DNA of 64,000 nucleotides from Tetradesmus obliquus (Eukaryota > Chlorophyta > Chlorophyceae > Sphaeropleales > Scenedesmaceae): assembly GCA_030272155.1 (NCBI GenBank), contig CP126195.1, forward strand, positions 3,021,001-3,085,000, in the 5' to 3' direction. Position 1 is the first letter of the stretch. Every line of letters begins with the position of its first letter. The notes beneath the pieces were generated by a model that saw only the letters and a program-made list of their open reading frames with translations, had not been told where the DNA came from and searched no databases. Positions 1 to 12,000 of this stretch are shown piece after piece. The position numbers and the translations under genes were made by a program.

Positions 1-840
1 CGGGGTGGAGGCGCGCCAGTACCTGCAGGACCAGCACCACCCCAGTCGGGTCAGCAAGCTGTTCGGTTATGTGGTTGTATGGGATTGGATTGCGTTGGAT
101 TAGGTTAAATTGCATTGGCTTGGGCTAGTTTGGATGTGTGATGTGTTTATGGTTGGCCTGGCGCGCCAGTGCCTGCAGGACCAGCGCCACCCCAACAAGG
201 TCGGCCAGCAGTTGTTGCATCCGTGACTATGCACATCCTGCATGCCAATCAACCCCTGCATGCCGAGCAAACCCTGCATGCTGCAGCTGCTTCAGTCAGC
301 CAGCAAATGTGGCAATGCAACGCTGAGTTTTCATGCTGGCGTCAAGCACTTTCTCGTTGTGTGTTGTACCTGACTGCAGCCGTGCTCGCTGCCGCCGTGC
401 CGCTGCAACTGCTGCAGGTCGTGCTGCTGGAAGCTGCCAACATTGCAATGAACCTGCTGCGGCAGCACCAGCAACAGCAGCAACAAGACACGGGGCAGCA
501 GCAAGCAGGGGACCCAGCTTCGCAAGCCAGTAGCACAACTCCGGACGATGATGATCTCGGCGCAGATGCCAACAAGGATGACAATACTGATGTTGCTGCA
601 AACACAGGCGATGCCAGCAGTGATGCAGGCCAGCCTGAGGGTGCTGCTGATGTAGCTGAAGGCAGTGCTGCTGCTGCTGCGGGCCCAGCTGATGTGAAGG
701 GCGGCGGCAGCAGTGCTGCGGCTGACAGGCAGGCGCAAGGCGACTCGCAGCGCGCTGCCGCACCCAACCGCAGCAGCAGCAGCAGTAAGACTAGTAGCGG
801 TAGCGGCGGTGCTGGCGATCATTCTGACGTGCCGCAGCAT

Positions 841-874
<34 letters not shown>

Positions 875-975
875 GTGGTGTGATGCCTGCGGGCCAGCAG
901 GCTGCCGGCGGTGTCAACGTCACACGCAAGGCGCTGAATAGCAGCCAGCAGCAGGCGGGGCTGCCGGGGCTGTAG
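1..975 (+). CDS. 3' end of an unknown membrane-type protein with acidic, Gln-rich tail (partial)
   Basis: Two exons are visible: 1-65 (enters from outside the window, codons start at base 2) and 380-975 with the stop. Exon 1 ends in phase 1 before GT, and the second exon, after a ctgactgcag acceptor, supplies the missing two bases, so the join stays in frame. The join reads VSKLF then AVLAAAVPLQLLQVVLLEA, a hydrophobic stretch that could be a membrane helix or amphipathic segment. After it come about 170 residues of low complexity: Gln runs, an Asp cluster (DDDD), Ser runs and a pure Gln run near 840-875. I do not recognise the family because the N-terminal part is missing. A decayed copy of the first exon's end lies at 161-205. 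Confidence rests on phase agreement and the lack of stops over 198 codons, although low-complexity GC-rich DNA often has open frames by chance. Confidence 0.45.
161..205 (+). repeat. junction echo of the preceding exon's 3' end
   Basis: Bases 161-205 repeat the sequence of bases 11-55 (same reading, arginine-glutamine, then LQDQ, a histidine-proline pair) with several substitutions, about 150 bp downstream inside the intron. It is a tandem partial duplication of the exon end and not a second exon: its frame meets a stop at the end of the copy. Confidence 0.6.
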
Positions 976-1071
976 CATGTGGCTGCAAGATGCCATCTCA
1001 TCATCATGTTACCCATCAAGCCATAGCATCGACGCCATCGGCAAGATGCCATCTGTTGACTTGCCGGGCCT

Positions 1072-1076
1072 TGTAA
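1072..1076 (+). promoter_or_regulatory. possible TGTAA polyadenylation signal
   Basis: TGTAA, the usual chlorophycean poly(A) signal, lies 97 nt after the stop of the gene ending at 975. A second TGTAA follows near 1122. Five-base motifs occur by chance, so this is only positional support. Confidence 0.3.
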
Positions 1077-3743
1077 CTCGCAACATGCGGCCGTGGATGC
1101 CATCTCTTGACTAGTCATGCCTTGTAACATGTGGCCCCTTCTAGAGTGAGTGAGCGTTACAGCCAGCAGGCATTGCATATGCTGTTTGGCTTTGCCGGCT
1201 GCCCCTGCTGCTGCTGCAGGCGCAAGGCTGTGGTAGGTGTGGCCCTACAGGTGCGGCTTCGGCACGGCAGTCATTGTAAGGACGATTGTAATATAATAGT
1301 GTTACAAGACTGATGAACCGCACAAGTCACCCCAGCTGCACATCACCTGCGCTGCACCTTCGTCAACATCATATGCGCTGCATCAGCATCAACATGCCAT
1401 CATCTTGATATGATGACTGCATCATCGCAACTACAGGACGATACCCCCGCCGCCGCGTGCACCTCACACACTTCTAGCGGCATCTTTTGACCACAGCTTC
1501 TGCTGCTGGCAACTGACCACCACAAACAGTTGAGGCGCTGTTCATGACGGATCCACAGATGTGACATGCAGCTGCATCAGTGCTCATTGCTTTGCACAAT
1601 CTACTGCATAGCAGCAGAGCAGCAGCCAGCAAGGAGCTCCCTGACAGTGTGCAAGGAATGAAGCAGCAGATTGATGCTTGTACATGCTAGCAGCGATCAT
1701 CACCACCCCGGACAGATCTAGATGAAGGCAAGCTCTTAAAACATACACACAAAACGACTGGCCAGTCCGCTGTCAGGCCACAAGCGCAGCCTCTTAGCAA
1801 CTCAGCACAGCACACGCGGTGCTGCACCCCTGATATAGATCACCATGGTGCAGGAAAAGCATGGAACATAGCTGCTGTTTGTCTTTTCCATTCAGTTCTT
1901 GCGTATGTGTAGCCGATGTCAAGCAGCGGGCCCGCGGGCCCAGCAGCAGCCACAGCTGGAAACAGAACTGCCAAGGTTCGTGCTTGTGCTGGACCATTAC
2001 ACTGTCGTGCTGCACAAGCCTCAGCGGACAAAGCAGACGCCTCAGCGGACAAAGCAGATGCCTCAACGGACAATGCATAGCTATGCATAGCCCAAGCACG
2101 TGGCACGGAACTCTAGTGATGTCGAATACCCAGCCACCTCACTGACAAAGCGTGCTGTCGTCGCCTTTAGCAGTGGCGAGCAGCCGCGCCTAAGAAGCCC
2201 GTGCACCCATGCATGAAGAAAAAAGCAAATGCAGCAGCTGAACAGGGCATAAGGCATGCGGTTATGCAGCCGTGCAGGTAGGCAGACGACCGATGCGCCC
2301 TGTTCGGGCCCGAGTCAAGGAGGCTCATACCATGCCTCACAGCAGAGAAAGTCAGATGCCATACGTAGTATGCATGCGGCATGCGGCATGCAGCTCGGAG
2401 CCTCATACCGCAAGGTGCTGCAAGTTCTTGCTGCCATGGGCTGATCCTTGCTGATGACAGAACAACACACAAGGCAATGCAGCCTGCAGCGGCCTGCTGA
2501 GTTCAAGTCACGTTGCATGAAGACATGTGACATGCTGCTGGCCTGGCAGCAACTCGAGCAGCAAGGCTGCCGGCAGCTGCATTGTTGAACATGAGGCAGC
2601 TGCTGTCCAAGCAGCAGACAACACACCACAACAACCAGCAGCACCTGCCTTAGCTGCCTTGCATTGCTCCCTTGTTTCAACCATACAGCTGCCGCGCGGC
2701 CGCATTGCCGCCACACAGCTGCGTCACGCCCCGTTGCCGCCACAGGCACCCCATCAGGCTGACTGCTGCCCGCGTGAGAGCGCCAAGCACCTGGTACCGT
2801 TATTTGGCAGGCTGCAAAGACTCAACATGTGCCAGGGCTCACAACAGTCAGAAAGAAACACGCTGATGGCAGGATTGGACTGTCGATTTCGGCAGAGGCT
2901 CCGGCAGCAGCGCAGCCTCGCAGCCCAGCTTGTCTGATGGGTGCCGCCGCAAGGAATACACAAAGATGCCAAACAACAAACAGGGAAGAAGCAACCCAGA
3001 CATCGCCACAAGCAGCATTGCTGCTTGATATTTGGCGCACAGGTACACACCAACCTCGCCCAATCATCGCATTCAGCACTTGCCAAGTCTCACCGGGCCC
3101 GTGGCCCCACACTTCTGTTCTAGTGCGTGCAATGCTGGTCAGCTGCAGCAGTGTTGAGAGGGCAGGCAGATGAGACACCATACGACTTGCTCGCATTGTG
3201 TGGCCCCAGCACCCGCACCCGCACACTCGCAAGCAACCTATGCCCAGGACAGATAATACAATATATCGTGCACCATGTGATAGTAGCATCTAGTTTGAGA
3301 CATCAACAGCACGGCCCGCAAACTCTCCTAGAGGCCATGCTGTAAACACGCAACACGCCAAGCAAGTCTTCTGCAGTTCACGCCTGTGCACGCCTGTGCG
3401 CTGCAAGCAAGGCGTCATGCGCGCCAGCATCACAACAGCTGTTGCCTGCCGTTGCAATGCCGTAGATGAGCAGCGCCGGCACCCGCGCACCGTACCCGCC
3501 TGTGCACAGGGGTGTATGTGCGGGGTGTCGCTGCATGCGTGACATTGCCGTGCATTGCGCAATGCGCACCCAAGTACTGAGCAGCACAATGAGCTCAGCA
3601 GCTGCGCAATCGATTGCAAGGGAGTGCAAGTAGAGCAGAACCAAGAGCATTGCAGCGATGCCTGCATGCACGTTCAACATCATGCATTTAACTTCTTAAA
3701 GTTCAAAGCCAAGAGAGCGTGCCAGTGAGTACTGCAGTAATGC

Positions 3744-4467
3744 GGTACCCGCCGTAATGTTGGTTGAATGACATTTCCAGGCAATGTTCCCTCACTGCTG
3801 CGAAGATCAGCTCTAGCTCGGCGTACAGTGAACGTCACGTTCGCACTCCGACACCAGTGTGCAAGGCTGGCCAAGCCCCATCACATATTGCCAATGGCAT
3901 ACAGTTTTAGTGCCTAACTCCGGGCGACAGACGGTTCAAACGGCCAAAATAACACAGGGTGACACCCCACTCCGGGACAGCTGCACAAGCAGCAGGAGCA
4001 GCAAGCACCATGTTCACGCTGACAAGCAAGTACAACACGAGGAGCCAGGGGCTGAAGGTGCGCCGATGATGCCGGCGTCACAGAGCTGCAGCATCACCAT
4101 CACCAGGCAAACTTGCAGCTGGCAGCAAAACGCATTTTGCTAACCAGCACACAAAAGTTGCAGCCATCACTGCGCCTGCCAGCGTGATCGTGTGCGTCTC
4201 ACCGAAACACTACTTCCACGCTGCAGCATGGCAGGCAGCTCACAGCAAGCAAATCACAACATGCATATTTGTCAAGCCTCCTGAGCGCTGCAGCAGCCCC
4301 AAAACGGCACCCCACTCGGTTTGAGAAAAGGGCGCGGAGGGTCATCCGAAAACCTCAAGAACTGGAGCCACAGACACATGCTGCAGCTTTTAAGCACAGC
4401 AGATTAATGCATTAATGCACATCTATCCATGTGCAAAAGCAGCTCAACCAACATTACGGCGGGTACC
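3744..4467. repeat. 24-bp inverted-repeat pair bounding 724 bp
   Basis: Bases 3744-3767 (starting GGTACCCGCC) and 4444-4467 are perfect reverse complements of each other over 24 bp. Similarity drops sharply both inside and outside the arms. This could be the termini of a small non-autonomous DNA transposon. The flanks (aatgc on both sides, but not exactly adjacent to the arms) give no clean target duplication, so the class is open. Confidence 0.45.
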
Positions 4468-6867
4468 GAATGCAGCCACCGCTGGCGCCGCTTGCAAATG
4501 CGCCTCAAACCGATCGCTTTCCTGACAGCATGATGCAAGGAAGTGGCAACCGTCCACGACAATCTGCAACAGTGTAAGCCAATGAAAGCCAACACACAAT
4601 GTATCCAATGCAGAGAGGCCAGCTGACTCAGCGCAGCAGCCTGACAACAACTCAGCGGCCGCATGTGTGCTGCAGTGTTGATGGAAGAAAATAATGCTCA
4701 CTCCGGGGGCCTGCTGGCAACCCCCTGCACCATGGAAGTGCCAGTGCGCGGAAGCTGCAATGCCTTGCACGCAATTCGGGGACGGTAGGCGTACTGTGAG
4801 TGAGTGAGCGTGGTGTGTTCACAGTTAACACCCGCGTAAGTTAAGGAAGGGGACGTGTGTGGCGACGAGGATACCTCATGCGCCTCCACGCCTCCTACCA
4901 TTGTAGGCGTACTACTGCCACACGCACCAAGCCAGACACACCATAACGCCCTCATGCTGACATGCATGCTGACATGCCGCACACCCTGCGCGCGGCAGGA
5001 CAAACAATGCAACAGTCGCTGCATGGCAGCTGACGGTATGCTTGCAGAGAAAGTTGCAAGCGCGCACAGCATGTAACGGCCAAACACATTGCGCCTGTCA
5101 GCGGCAACCGACCCCAATGCAAACTGTGCTGCAGTCACCAACCATATCGTCCTAAGAATCCTAAACGCAAAATCACAGTACAACACGGCTGCTGCAGCTG
5201 TTCTAGCAGCATGATAGTACGCACCACAGGCACGGTAGCCGCGCCAATCAATGCATGCTGCGTGCGCTGCGCGCTTCTGTGCATGCGTGCGCTGACACTC
5301 AGAGCAGCGGCAGCAGCAGCAGCCGGCAGCAGCCGGCAGTGAAAACGTGCTGACTCAGCAGTAGTAAGCAGTACGAAACAAAGAATCTGCCAGCGGCAAT
5401 AAGATGCAGAGCTCCCTACTGTCAATGAAGCAGTGCAGAGGGAAGCAAACTGCTGGCGAAGAAGCAGATTCCAAGAGCAGCTGCCGGCAGCCGCAGCTGG
5501 TAAAAGCTGCAGCTGGTGGCACCACAAACGTACGAACGAGCAAATAATTGCACACAAACAAACCCACACAGCTGAAAGCGGCCTGCGCTGCAAATGCCCT
5601 TCACACATGCAGCCGTTCAACAAGTGGATCGAACCATCGGCAAGCAGATAGGACTTTTGTCAAGCAGCTGCACGCCTTCAGTGAGTGTGATGCGTCGCTT
5701 TGAAGGCGTGCAGCAAGAATTGATCACCAGCGTCGGCAAAGCACCCACAGCACACACTAGCACCATACAATGCGCTGCATATGCATTTGTCACCCATGCA
5801 ATGCGCAGCGCAGCAGGAGCAACAGGTGGTCCCTACTCAGCGAAATGACAGCCACGCCATGGCGGCACCACAAGGCCCGCCTTTTAACTCTCAACGCAGC
5901 TCAACACATGCCAAGCCAACCAAAGGTACAACCATGCAGCGTTCTGACATAGTGACGGCAGTGCCATGTGATCTGTTCATAGCAAACAAACACCTGCGGG
6001 CGGTTCACGGGCGCCACATCACCTCGCCGCAACATCACTGTATACTGCATACCATCCCCGTCAGCCACACTGCTGCAAAACAGAAGAGCTCGCCGCGTGC
6101 AACAACAGCGGTGTGCGCTCGAGCCCACAGCAGCAGGCGCGCACCGACACGCCGACACAGCATCAGCAGCAAGCATTCTAGAACCTGCCGCCTGAAAACC
6201 CCGCCCCTAATACCCCATACATCTGAACCCTAAGCCCCTTGCCACAAACTGCCACAAACTGTCATACCAACCTTTAGACGTTTAGTTCGATTTGTAGCAC
6301 GCCATGGTTTGCTGCAAGCACAATCACGCCACCCATGCTTGCAGGACAGGAAGACCAAGCTTGCCTGCAGGAACAACTGGCACCAGAGCACGCTGCTGCT
6401 GCTGCTGCTAGCAGCAGCCCTCCCGCCTTGTATGATGCATGATAATCTCCATGAAAGCTGCTGATGCCCAACATACGGCTGCGCGCGCTGACAACAAACA
6501 GCCAGCTTCAACGCGGCAGCGACAACCCACCTAATGCGTTGCGCACAGACAGGGCTGCCCCGGCGAACGAAATGCAGACTGCCCGGCGCCATCGCCAGCA
6601 GCAGCAGCAGCAGCAGGCTGCGCACCCGGCAGCCATACAAGGCAGCACACCACCCGCTACCAAGCGCTGCGTCAGGCACGTTATTACCGGCATGCGTTGT
6701 GCGCGGCGGTGCGAGGCAAAGCAAACACGACAACAACCCGCTCACAACCGGCACAAACGCAAACAAAGCCCCATCCCTTGCATGAGCCCCGCATAAGACA
6801 CCAGCTAATGTCCAACAGGTTAACAGCCACATCATCTCAAAGCAGCGGCCGAGGTGGCTGCAGTTGT

Positions 6868-9084
6868 TCAGTACATCACCCTGTCGCCTGCAGCAAAGCT
6901 GCGGCTGCCGCTGCGGCTGTTGCTGAAGGTGGGGCTGGCGGCCAGCTGCGTTGCACAAAATGACATGCCAAGTGACGTCATAACGCCCACACGGCTGTGC
7001 CCGCCCAGCTGCCCGAGTGATGCATTGCCAATGCCAGAGGCATCCAGCAGTGCTGTCGGCAAGCCAATGATGGGGCTGCAGCTGCTGCTGCTGCTGCTGC
7101 AGTCCACCAGGCCGGCACAGGCTGCCCTGCTGCCAGCCAGCAGCACCTGCTGCTGCTGCTGCTGCTTGGGGCGCATTGGGCTGGCGAGGCGGTCGGCGGC
7201 GGCTGCCGCTGCTGCTGCCACTGCGGCAGATGTGTAACAGTCCAACCCCTGGAACATGTCAGCCACAAAGGAGGCTGGCGCAGCGCCAACTGCTGCTGCT
7301 GCTGCGGTGCCAGATGCTGTGGGGTGGCTGTGAGGGGCTGCTGCTGCTGCTGGCTGAGTCAGCACCAGGCCCGCTGATGTGGCAGGTGCATTGACCAATG
7401 CTGCTGAGTCAGCTGACATGCTGCTGCAGTCTGTGCCTGTCGAGGCAAACACCATGGGCATGCCAGAGCTGGCCAGCTGCTGCTGCAGCTGCTGCAGCCG
7501 GTGCTGCTGCTGCTGTGGTGGGCCCTGCGCGGCGGCCATATGCACTGCGATCGTGGTGGGCTGAGGCGTAGCTGACAGCTGGACCGGCAGGCTGTTTGCC
7601 GCGCTGTTGAATAGCATTTGCAGCTGCTGCTGCTGCTGCTGCTGCTGGTTGTTGTGAGCCGCCAGGCTGTTGGACAGCTGCTCTTGTGCAGCCAGCAGCT
7701 GCTGCTGCTGCGCCTGATGCACCTGGTGGTGTGCCATCAGCATGGAAGCATCATCAGCTGCAGCATACAACGCTGGCATGCCTGCTGCTGCTGACAGTGG
7801 CACCAGCATTGCCTGGCCGTCCAAGTTAGTGCACAGCATGTAGCTGGTGCTGCTGCTGGCACTTGCAGGGCTGCTCATAGTGCTGGCGCCTGCTTCTGCT
7901 GTTGACATGGCAGAGGTACAGGACATGCTGCTCATGCTGCTGCTGATGGCGTCGCTGGCTGCTGCAGGCGATGCCAGCATGACGAGCTGCTGTTCCAGAG
8001 CCGCAGGCTGGCCCCACACCTGCTGCTGCAGGGCCTGCGTCCTGCAGTGGATGCTGCTGCTGGCCCCGTACGGCTGCTGCTGCTGCTGCTGCCAGGCCAG
8101 GTGAGCCATGTCCGTGTGGGGGAGCTGAGCCTGTTGGTACATCATCTGAGGCACACCAGCATAGCAGTGGGCCTGCTGCTGCTGCAGCAGGTTGCTGGGC
8201 ATCAGGGGTGAGCCTGGCAGCAGCTGCTGCGCTGCCTTGACCAGGTGCGAGTCTGCGGTACAGGCGTGCAGGCGCTGCTGCTGGCCCCTGACTGCCTGCT
8301 CCTGGTCTGCTTGCTCTTTCGCGAGCACGATAAATGCGGACACCTGCAAGCACAAGCACAAGAGCGCCACGTGGCGAGTTGTGGGTGGCAGCAGTCAGCA
8401 GGTGCTGGCTTTGACACTGGATTTGATGGGGGCATGGACCAGCACTAAGAGGCTGTTTGGCCGCTTCCATCGTTTTCAAACCGCTGAATATATATTTCAA
8501 AGCGTCTCACCTCAGTTGGATCCTCTGCGACCTGGTAAAGCCCAAAATTTGTTATGGCGTTCGCGCCGTACAGGTACACAGCAGCCTTGTCGTAGGCCTT
8601 GGCTGCTGAGATATCGTCTTCATAGCGGCCTGCATGCAGCAGATACGCAAGGAAGCCAAGGGAGGTGACGCTGGATGTAGTCCACCCAAAGGTGCGTAAA
8701 CGGGCAGTGCACTCATGCCAAGCTAGTACCTCAAGGGCATCCGCTGCAACAAAGTCAGTCATTTGAGGCTTTGCGGGCATCATGCACGAGCTCTGCCCAA
8801 AATCTACAGTGAAAAGCGAGTCCAAGACAACTCACCAACATGCCGCTGCTTGCCACTGTAATATATCCTGCATGCAAAAAAGGATAAAGAGAGCGTGCAC
8901 AGAGCGGTTTGGTTCACGAATACAGCGAGTCTCCGCAGCATGTGCATGTCCAGCTCAGCCACATGCGCAGCAGCGAGACATACCTGACTCGCCATCCCTG
9001 ATGTTTTTTGTCCCAGCTGAGTCCTCTAAACCTGCTTCGAATCGGTCCATCTACGGCGCAGGGCGCGTCGTCCATGTCCAGCAT
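6868..9084 (-). CDS. AP2/ERF-domain transcription factor with long Gln-rich C-terminus
   Basis: Four exons on the minus strand join in phase: 8984-9084, 8836-8867 (a 32-nt micro-exon), 8511-8629 and 6868-8343, giving about 575 residues. The first three exons build one AP2 DNA-binding domain at about residues 17-75: SRFRGLSWDKKHQGW, then VRIYYSGKQRHVG, then AAKAYDKAAVYLYG and ANAITNF. The YRG-like element, the WxVRI strand and the AAxAYD helix are all in place. The remaining ~490 residues are Gln, Ala and Ser rich without a recognised domain, as in activation regions. The ATG at 9084 is preceded by an in-frame TAG; a second ATG lies nine bases on. AP2 proteins are plant-lineage nuclear regulators; the target genes cannot be told from the sequence. 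A single AP2 domain with the SRFRG start resembles algal AP2 proteins more than land-plant ERFs. No junction echoes were seen in this gene. Confidence 0.88.
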
Positions 9085-12000
9085 AGCACCGTGATACAGA
9101 GTCTAGCTGTTACTAAAAGGTGGCTGGTAGCAGCTGCTATGGGCTGACTTCTGACCAGCCCACGGGATTGCCTTGAGTTGCAGCAATAGGCCGTGTCACA
9201 CTCTCACAGTGACAGTAACACCTCGGCCTTGCGCCAACGGAGCCGAGGCTTCAGCTTGCCTTCCAAGATACATGTTTCGTAGGCAAACATACTTCTTTTG
9301 TTCGGCGAGTTCAAGAACTGCGCGCTGACCACGCAATAGTTTTGCACACAGCTGTGTTTGAACGATCTGCTGGTGACTGATTGTTTGTTTTATGTGATTC
9401 CGTTGATATTGATGGCTGTCGTGCGGACAAGAGTGTTCCATCAACGCGAAAAGTTCATGTTACGCATAGGCGATAATCTCCATTTGACACACATGGACAT
9501 GACCACTTGTGTGCTTGATGGGCTTATAAGTGCTGAGAATATTTTTTTCTGAAAGTGTACGGCTGCTTTTTGAATTGTTCCAATAACCACCACATTACTA
9601 CTTGTACTGACCCGTGCACGAAGCTCGGCGCCAGTTCAGCTGTTCACGAATACGGTTGCCAACTCATGTGCATGCCATTTCATCCCTTCAATTGAAAGTA
9701 CGGCCTTGCGGTTGGTGCGCTGCAGCTCCATGTCAACAGCAACACAACGTGCGCCACGTGGCACCGTCGTGCTGACCAGAGAAAACAGCAAAACAAATCC
9801 AGCAAAACTCATTCGCAAGACTCTACTCATCCCATTTACATTCAGCCTTGCTCGGCTGTGGCTTGGCATTGGTGCCAGTTTGGTGACGAACGGCAAATTG
9901 CTCAGCAAGAGCAGTCACTGCTCTTTGAAAGGGTTGCAGGAAGCTGTTGCAGGAAGCAACAATGTAACCGTAAGTGTCACTTTGTGACAGTGTCAGTTTG
10001 AACTGGGGTACGATGATGCATGCATGCACTGCATGGCATGCACATGCGACCAACCCAAGTGCAGGCAGCGAAAGCACCTTGAGCCATCACAATCGGCCCG
10101 TTTGCCCGGGTCAGTTGCACAAGGGATACTTCTGCATGGCATGTGTGAAGCTGCAGCTTGGGTTGCAAAGCCACGCCAGTATCTCCACTGTGGCACAATG
10201 GACGCTCGCCTGCTTGCAGGCAACCTTCTGCAATCACGTTGTTGACACCTTGCACACTATGCCGAACCCGGCTTGTTTGAACCACGCGTTTCGCTCGGTA
10301 AGTAGGGCGACACCAAGGGTCCTACTAAGGTAACAGGCTTCGTAGGCCCTGGTACCCTTAGTAGGCACGCGAGGCCTTGATAGGTCTCGGACGACCAAGC
10401 CTCGACCGAGCTGACAAGGCTTGTCATGTCAATGCTTGATTACTCGCCCCGGAATGTGCGCTTGCCAACGCTGGGTTTAAAAGCCTTGCCGACGAAAGCT
10501 TCGTCAGCAGCAGTCAAGGCTGCGTATGCACACGTGCCGCTAGGGCTTCGCAGCAGCAGGCCCAAGTTCAGTAGCCTTTCCTGGCGCTCTGTTACATTGG
10601 AAAGTAGCAACAGATACACAGCTGTACGCAACAATCACCCAGAAAATGGTTGTTAGGGCCCAAGCTGGAGCTCTCCAGGTGATAAATTGCATGCAGCAGT
10701 AGGAACTGCTGCATGCAAGTGCCCATTTGCCAGCTGCCCAGGTGTAGATAGGCGAACCCGCAGCTGCTGAAACCAGCACCAAAAAGCACACGTGGCAGGG
10801 ACACACGAGGAACCTCAACCATGGCAACACATCAAGAGCAACACAGCAATGCGCCCAGCAACATGGCCTTCACAACTGTATGGCAGGGGCCCCCTGCACC
10901 GGGCGCGTGGCTGCTGTGCACTCTGCTGCTGTCAACTGCAGCAAACAAGTCACTACCATCAACTGCTTTCATTGCTGCCTATTCTGGTTTCCTCTCAAGA
11001 TGCTGAATGTTGGTCTTCTAAAAAGCTCCTGCTTGTCCTCAATCGGCTTCCCAACTTCAGCAGCTGTGCCTGTGCAGTGGGCATGTGCACCGTTGTTGCG
11101 GCTCTGCCTGGGAGTACCCTGCAGAGTACAGCAGAATAAACCAGCAACACGTGAATACTCTTGAGAGGCGCAGGCAGCAGACTGTGGCACCAGGCCATCC
11201 TGGTCCCTGTCTACATTGTTCAACAATGCACTCTGCCATGTCATTGACATCTGTCACGCACTAAGAACATACAATTGCAGCTAGTTGCCAAAAAATATGT
11301 AGTGGTCGATCCATCAATCACTAAATGCACAACACAACCGCAAGTACGTGGTGCAGCAGCGTCTTGAAGGCAAAGTGCTTGCAACGGCAGGCAACTGTTC
11401 AGTCAGCTCACCTCAGTGCACTTGCAGCCTCATACTGCCTGACTGCTGCCATGCCAGCCAACGATCAGCTCCTTGCCCTATCACCCCATGGTGTACAGCT
11501 TGTCTGTGTAAAATGGACAGCATTTGTGCGTGATGGCCGACCCTGTGTGAAGGCAGCAGCATCATGACTTGGCAATCGTTCGAATTACATGCAGGCAGCA
11601 TCGCTCGAAAAGGTTAACGCGCACGGGTGCAGTACTGCGCTAATGTGCAGCAGTTGGAAGCGTAAAGCATGCTGCTGGGCTGTCCTGCAGGATGTACCAG
11701 TCAATGTAGCACAGCCACAGTGCTATTTACTTAGCTGCTACCAGCAAAAAGAGGCATCCTGTAGGAAGCAAGCTTTTCACTCACCTGTGTAACAAAAGTA
11801 TAAGAAGCACACTGGTGTTCCTGGCTGCTGCTTGCTTGCGAGAGCCCAGCTATGACACCAAACAGCTGCACCTGGTCTGACACCTGCAAGCACCCAACTC
11901 ATCAGCCAAAACAGCGTGTAGTTGATGTAATCGCAGGTCTTGCTTTTGCTGATTTGTAATAGGGTCTGCCTCATCACGCCAGCCATCTTCCACTGCACTG

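Larger units (their letters stand above)
976..6867. other. gene-poor stretch, no supported coding region
   Basis: Nearly 6 kb with only short, compositionally driven open frames (Cys/Ala/Gln/His rich) on both strands and no chain of exons that I could join in phase. It contains scattered CAG/CTG short tracts, one pair of perfect 24-bp inverted repeats (3744-3767 and 4444-4467), and the 3' flank of the AP2 gene toward its right end. Short exons of unfamiliar genes could be missed here. Confidence 0.5.

Noticed and set aside
5135..5623. 162-codon minus-strand frame
   Set aside because: No motif, composition set by repeats, and several competing frames over the same bases.
6230..6958. 242-codon minus-strand frame downstream of the AP2 stop
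   Set aside because: Overlaps the AP2 3' region, Cys/Leu-rich from CTG repeats, no domain; most likely 3' UTR.
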